This document shows, piece after piece, positions 5,804 to 6,876 of a stretch of 6,876 nt of DNA. Below the pieces are notes generated by a model. It saw only the letters and a program-made list of their open reading frames with translations, searched no databases and had not been told where the DNA came from. Position 1 is the stretch's first letter. The number at the start of each line of letters is the position of its first letter. The stretch covers positions 1 to 6,876 of the forward strand of contig JAADDG010000096.1 of the NCBI GenBank assembly GCA_013154075.1, given 5' to 3'. The position numbers were made by a program, and so were the translations under genes. This DNA is from Campylobacterota bacterium (GTDB lineage: Bacteria; Campylobacterota; Campylobacteria; Campylobacterales; JAADDG01).

Positions 5804-6138
5804 TGATCGTGAGTCTTTGCATAATCGGGAGAGCAGAAAAGTCCGCAGTGGCATTTCCCTTCTTCGGGTACCTCTTTTTCGATGGCGGGTTTGCAAGGAC
5901 AGATTCTATCGTCCGAACTTTTATACTTTCCGTCCTCTTCTATTACCATAAAACATGGGCAATATCTTTTGCCGTAAAGCATTTTGTTTCTTGTAAGTCC
6001 CATTAGAACACCTTCGTTTACCTCTTCGTTGGGATTATAAACCCAACCGAACTGTTTACAGACTTTATCCGCGAATTTTTTGGTTTTTTCAAGTTCCTGC
6101 AAAAATTCGTCAGAGCTCATATCTACAGATTTAAGCAT
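5800..6138 (-). CDS. Ferredoxin-thioredoxin reductase (FTR) catalytic subunit
   Basis: A 112-residue soluble iron-sulfur disulfide reductase. FTR catalytic chains pass electrons from ferredoxin through a 4Fe-4S cluster to an adjacent redox-active disulfide and on to thioredoxin. The signature is present: CPC at 60-62, CPC at 80-82 and CHC at 96-98 followed by GLF. Between them are 17 and 13 residues, against 16 and 8 in the plant-type enzyme, so the second gap is longer. Extra cysteines occur at 27 and 102. The start at 6138 has a strong AGGAGGGG upstream; Met7 is a weaker alternative. No FTR variable (alpha) subunit is visible beside it, as is common outside photosynthetic organisms. The gene converges on DUF2238 with overlapping stop codons and diverges from the second chemoreceptor. 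The family call is firm; the thioredoxin partner is not in the window. Confidence 0.9.
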   Translation of the reverse strand: MLKSVDMSSDEFLQELEKTKKFADKVCKQFGWVYNPNEEVNEGVLMGLTRNKMLYGKRYCPCFMVIEEDGKYKSSDDRICPCKPAIEKEVPEEGKCHCGLFCSPDYAKTHDH

Positions 6139-6164
6139 CTTTCCCCTCCTGTAAAAATTTATTA

Positions 6165-6170
6165 ATTATA
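6165..6170 (-). promoter_or_regulatory. Extended -10 promoter of the FTR gene
   Basis: On the minus strand TTGATATAAT reads as an extended -10 (TGN before a perfect TATAAT). It lies 26 bases upstream of the FTR start codon, with the AGGAGGGG ribosome site in between. The -35 region at 17 bases is poor (TCTATA), which an extended -10 can tolerate. Confidence 0.6.
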
Positions 6171-6212
6171 TCAAAAGAATCGTTTTTTATAGAAAAATGT
6201 GTAGCTTTTCGA

Positions 6213-6239
6213 TAAATAAAAATTCAAAGATTCCGATTT
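6213..6239 (+). promoter_or_regulatory. Sigma-28 (FliA)-type promoter of the second chemoreceptor
   Basis: TAAA (6213-6216), exactly 15 bases, then TCCGATTT (6232-6239). This is the same form and spacing as the element at 4040-4066. It ends 35 bases before the chemoreceptor start. The region is very AT-rich and another TAAA lies at 6217, so the -35 part alone is weak evidence; the CCGATTT core and the match to the other chemoreceptor promoter carry the call. Confidence 0.6.
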
Positions 6240-6274
6240 AAAGAACAGATAATTATTTTAAGGAGATTTGTGAA

Positions 6275-6876
6275 ATGTTTGGATTTGCAAGTAAAAGTGA
6301 GAACGAAGAGAGATATTTAAGAGAAATAGAAAAATTAAGAAGAGAGAATGAAACTCTCAAAAATCTTGTAAACAAATTGGAAAACGAAAGAGAGAGTTTT
6401 CCTATAGAATCACAAGGAGATGAGTTAGAAACCAAAATAGCAAAAAAAATGGTTAAGCATTCTCAAAAGGATTTGGAAAATATTTTAAGAGATAAGGAAA
6501 ATAGTGTAAACGTTTTTTCGGAGATAGATGAAAAGCTCGATCTTTACGCAACAGATATCAAAAAAATCGAATCGAATATAGACGAGGTTTTCGATACCGA
6601 CAATATAATTCAGATGGCAAACGCTTTAAGAGGTAATGCCGAGCATCTAAATCATAGCGTAGAGGAGATCAATCAGATTATCAATCTAATCAAAGAGATT
6701 TCCGATCAAACAAATCTTTTGGCTTTGAATGCGGCGATAGAGGCTGCAAGAGCCGGGGAGTTTGGAAGAGGATTTGCGGTGGTTGCGGATGAAGTTAGAA
6801 AGCTTGCCGAGAGAACCCAAAAGGCTACCGCCGAAGTGGAGATAACAATAAATACTCTAAAACAAAACGCTTCTAC
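6275..6876 (+). CDS. Second soluble methyl-accepting chemotaxis protein (partial)
   Basis: Two hundred complete codons are visible before the right edge cuts the gene. The protein starts MFGFASKSENEERYLREIEK and has no signal peptide or membrane helix, so it is cytoplasmic. Residues 7-43 form a charged coiled coil, 57-135 a helical stalk, and about 137-181 the conserved signalling tip (IKEISDQTNLLALNAAIEAA, then RAGEFGRGFAVVADEVRKLAERT). The same architecture as the receptor at 4098-5180 suggests a paralogue. Whether it also ends in a CZB zinc domain cannot be seen. ATG 6275 has AAGGAG nine bases upstream and a sigma-28-type promoter before that. It is transcribed away from the FTR gene. It probably joins receptor arrays with CheA and CheW to steer flagellar motility; its signal is unknown. 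Confidence 0.92.
   Translation, partial: MFGFASKSENEERYLREIEKLRRENETLKNLVNKLENERESFPIESQGDELETKIAKKMVKHSQKDLENILRDKENSVNVFSEIDEKLDLYATDIKKIESNIDEVFDTDNIIQMANALRGNAEHLNHSVEEINQIINLIKEISDQTNLLALNAAIEAARAGEFGRGFAVVADEVRKLAERTQKATAEVEITINTLKQNAS
6689..6817 (+). repeat. Chemoreceptor signalling-tip repeat, copy 2
   Basis: This is the partner of 4503-4631, in the same orientation about 2.2 kb away. Outside this block the two chemoreceptor genes diverge strongly in the N-terminal and stalk parts, so identity is concentrated in the CheA/CheW-contacting tip. Confidence 0.9.

Noticed and set aside
5641..6006. 121-codon plus-strand open frame antisense to the FTR gene
   Set aside because: It overlaps DUF2238 in another frame and covers the FTR cysteine motifs on the opposite strand, so it is an accidental frame.
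6196..6215. CGATAA at 6210-6215 as the sigma-28 -10 element of the second chemoreceptor
   Set aside because: No TAAA lies at the required spacing upstream, whereas TAAA-N15-TCCGATTT at 6213-6239 fits exactly.

Overview
The window is a compact chromosomal stretch, about 35-40% GC by eye, that looks like Campylobacterota (the former Epsilonproteobacteria). The reasons are the AT-rich, AGA-heavy codon use, the OprD-type porin of the kind common in that phylum, a soluble TlpD-like chemoreceptor with a zinc-binding CZB domain, and promoters with good -10 but poor -35 elements. The genus cannot be fixed from the sequence; a free-living or vent-type member would fit. There are no RNA genes, insertion sequences or CRISPR arrays. 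No gene-free stretch exceeds 300 bases.

Left part (1-1860, minus strand): an iron operon reading leftwards, OprD-family porin > feoA > feoB. The porin and feoA are 8 bases apart, feoA and feoB overlap by 14, and feoB runs off the left edge. A near-consensus Fur box, a perfect 8-1-8 palindrome, sits just upstream of the porin promoter. The porin is therefore probably iron-repressed together with the ferrous iron transporter.

Middle (1860-4042, plus strand): a divergent two-gene unit encodes a 126-residue four-helix membrane protein (DUF6394-like) and, two bases later, a 557-residue two-helix K+ channel with tandem RCK/TrkA domains. Its leader holds two striking inverted repeats. One is a perfect 27-bp palindrome lying on the -10 and start-site region. 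The other is a 10-bp stem just before the ribosome binding site.

Right part (4043-6876): a soluble CZB chemoreceptor, then a DUF2238 (YjdF-like) membrane protein. A terminator hairpin overlaps the last codons of the DUF2238 gene, whose stop codon overlaps that of a convergent ferredoxin-thioredoxin reductase (FTR) catalytic subunit. Divergent from the FTR gene is a second soluble chemoreceptor, cut by the right edge. Both chemoreceptor genes are preceded at the same place by the same sigma-28-type signature, TAAA-N15-NYCGATTT, which suggests flagellar-regulon control. Their signalling tips are about 92% identical in DNA.

Together the genes concern iron uptake, K+ flux and redox or chemotactic sensing. 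The most promising poorly described items are the DUF6394-channel pair with its palindromic control region and the twin sigma-28 chemoreceptors.
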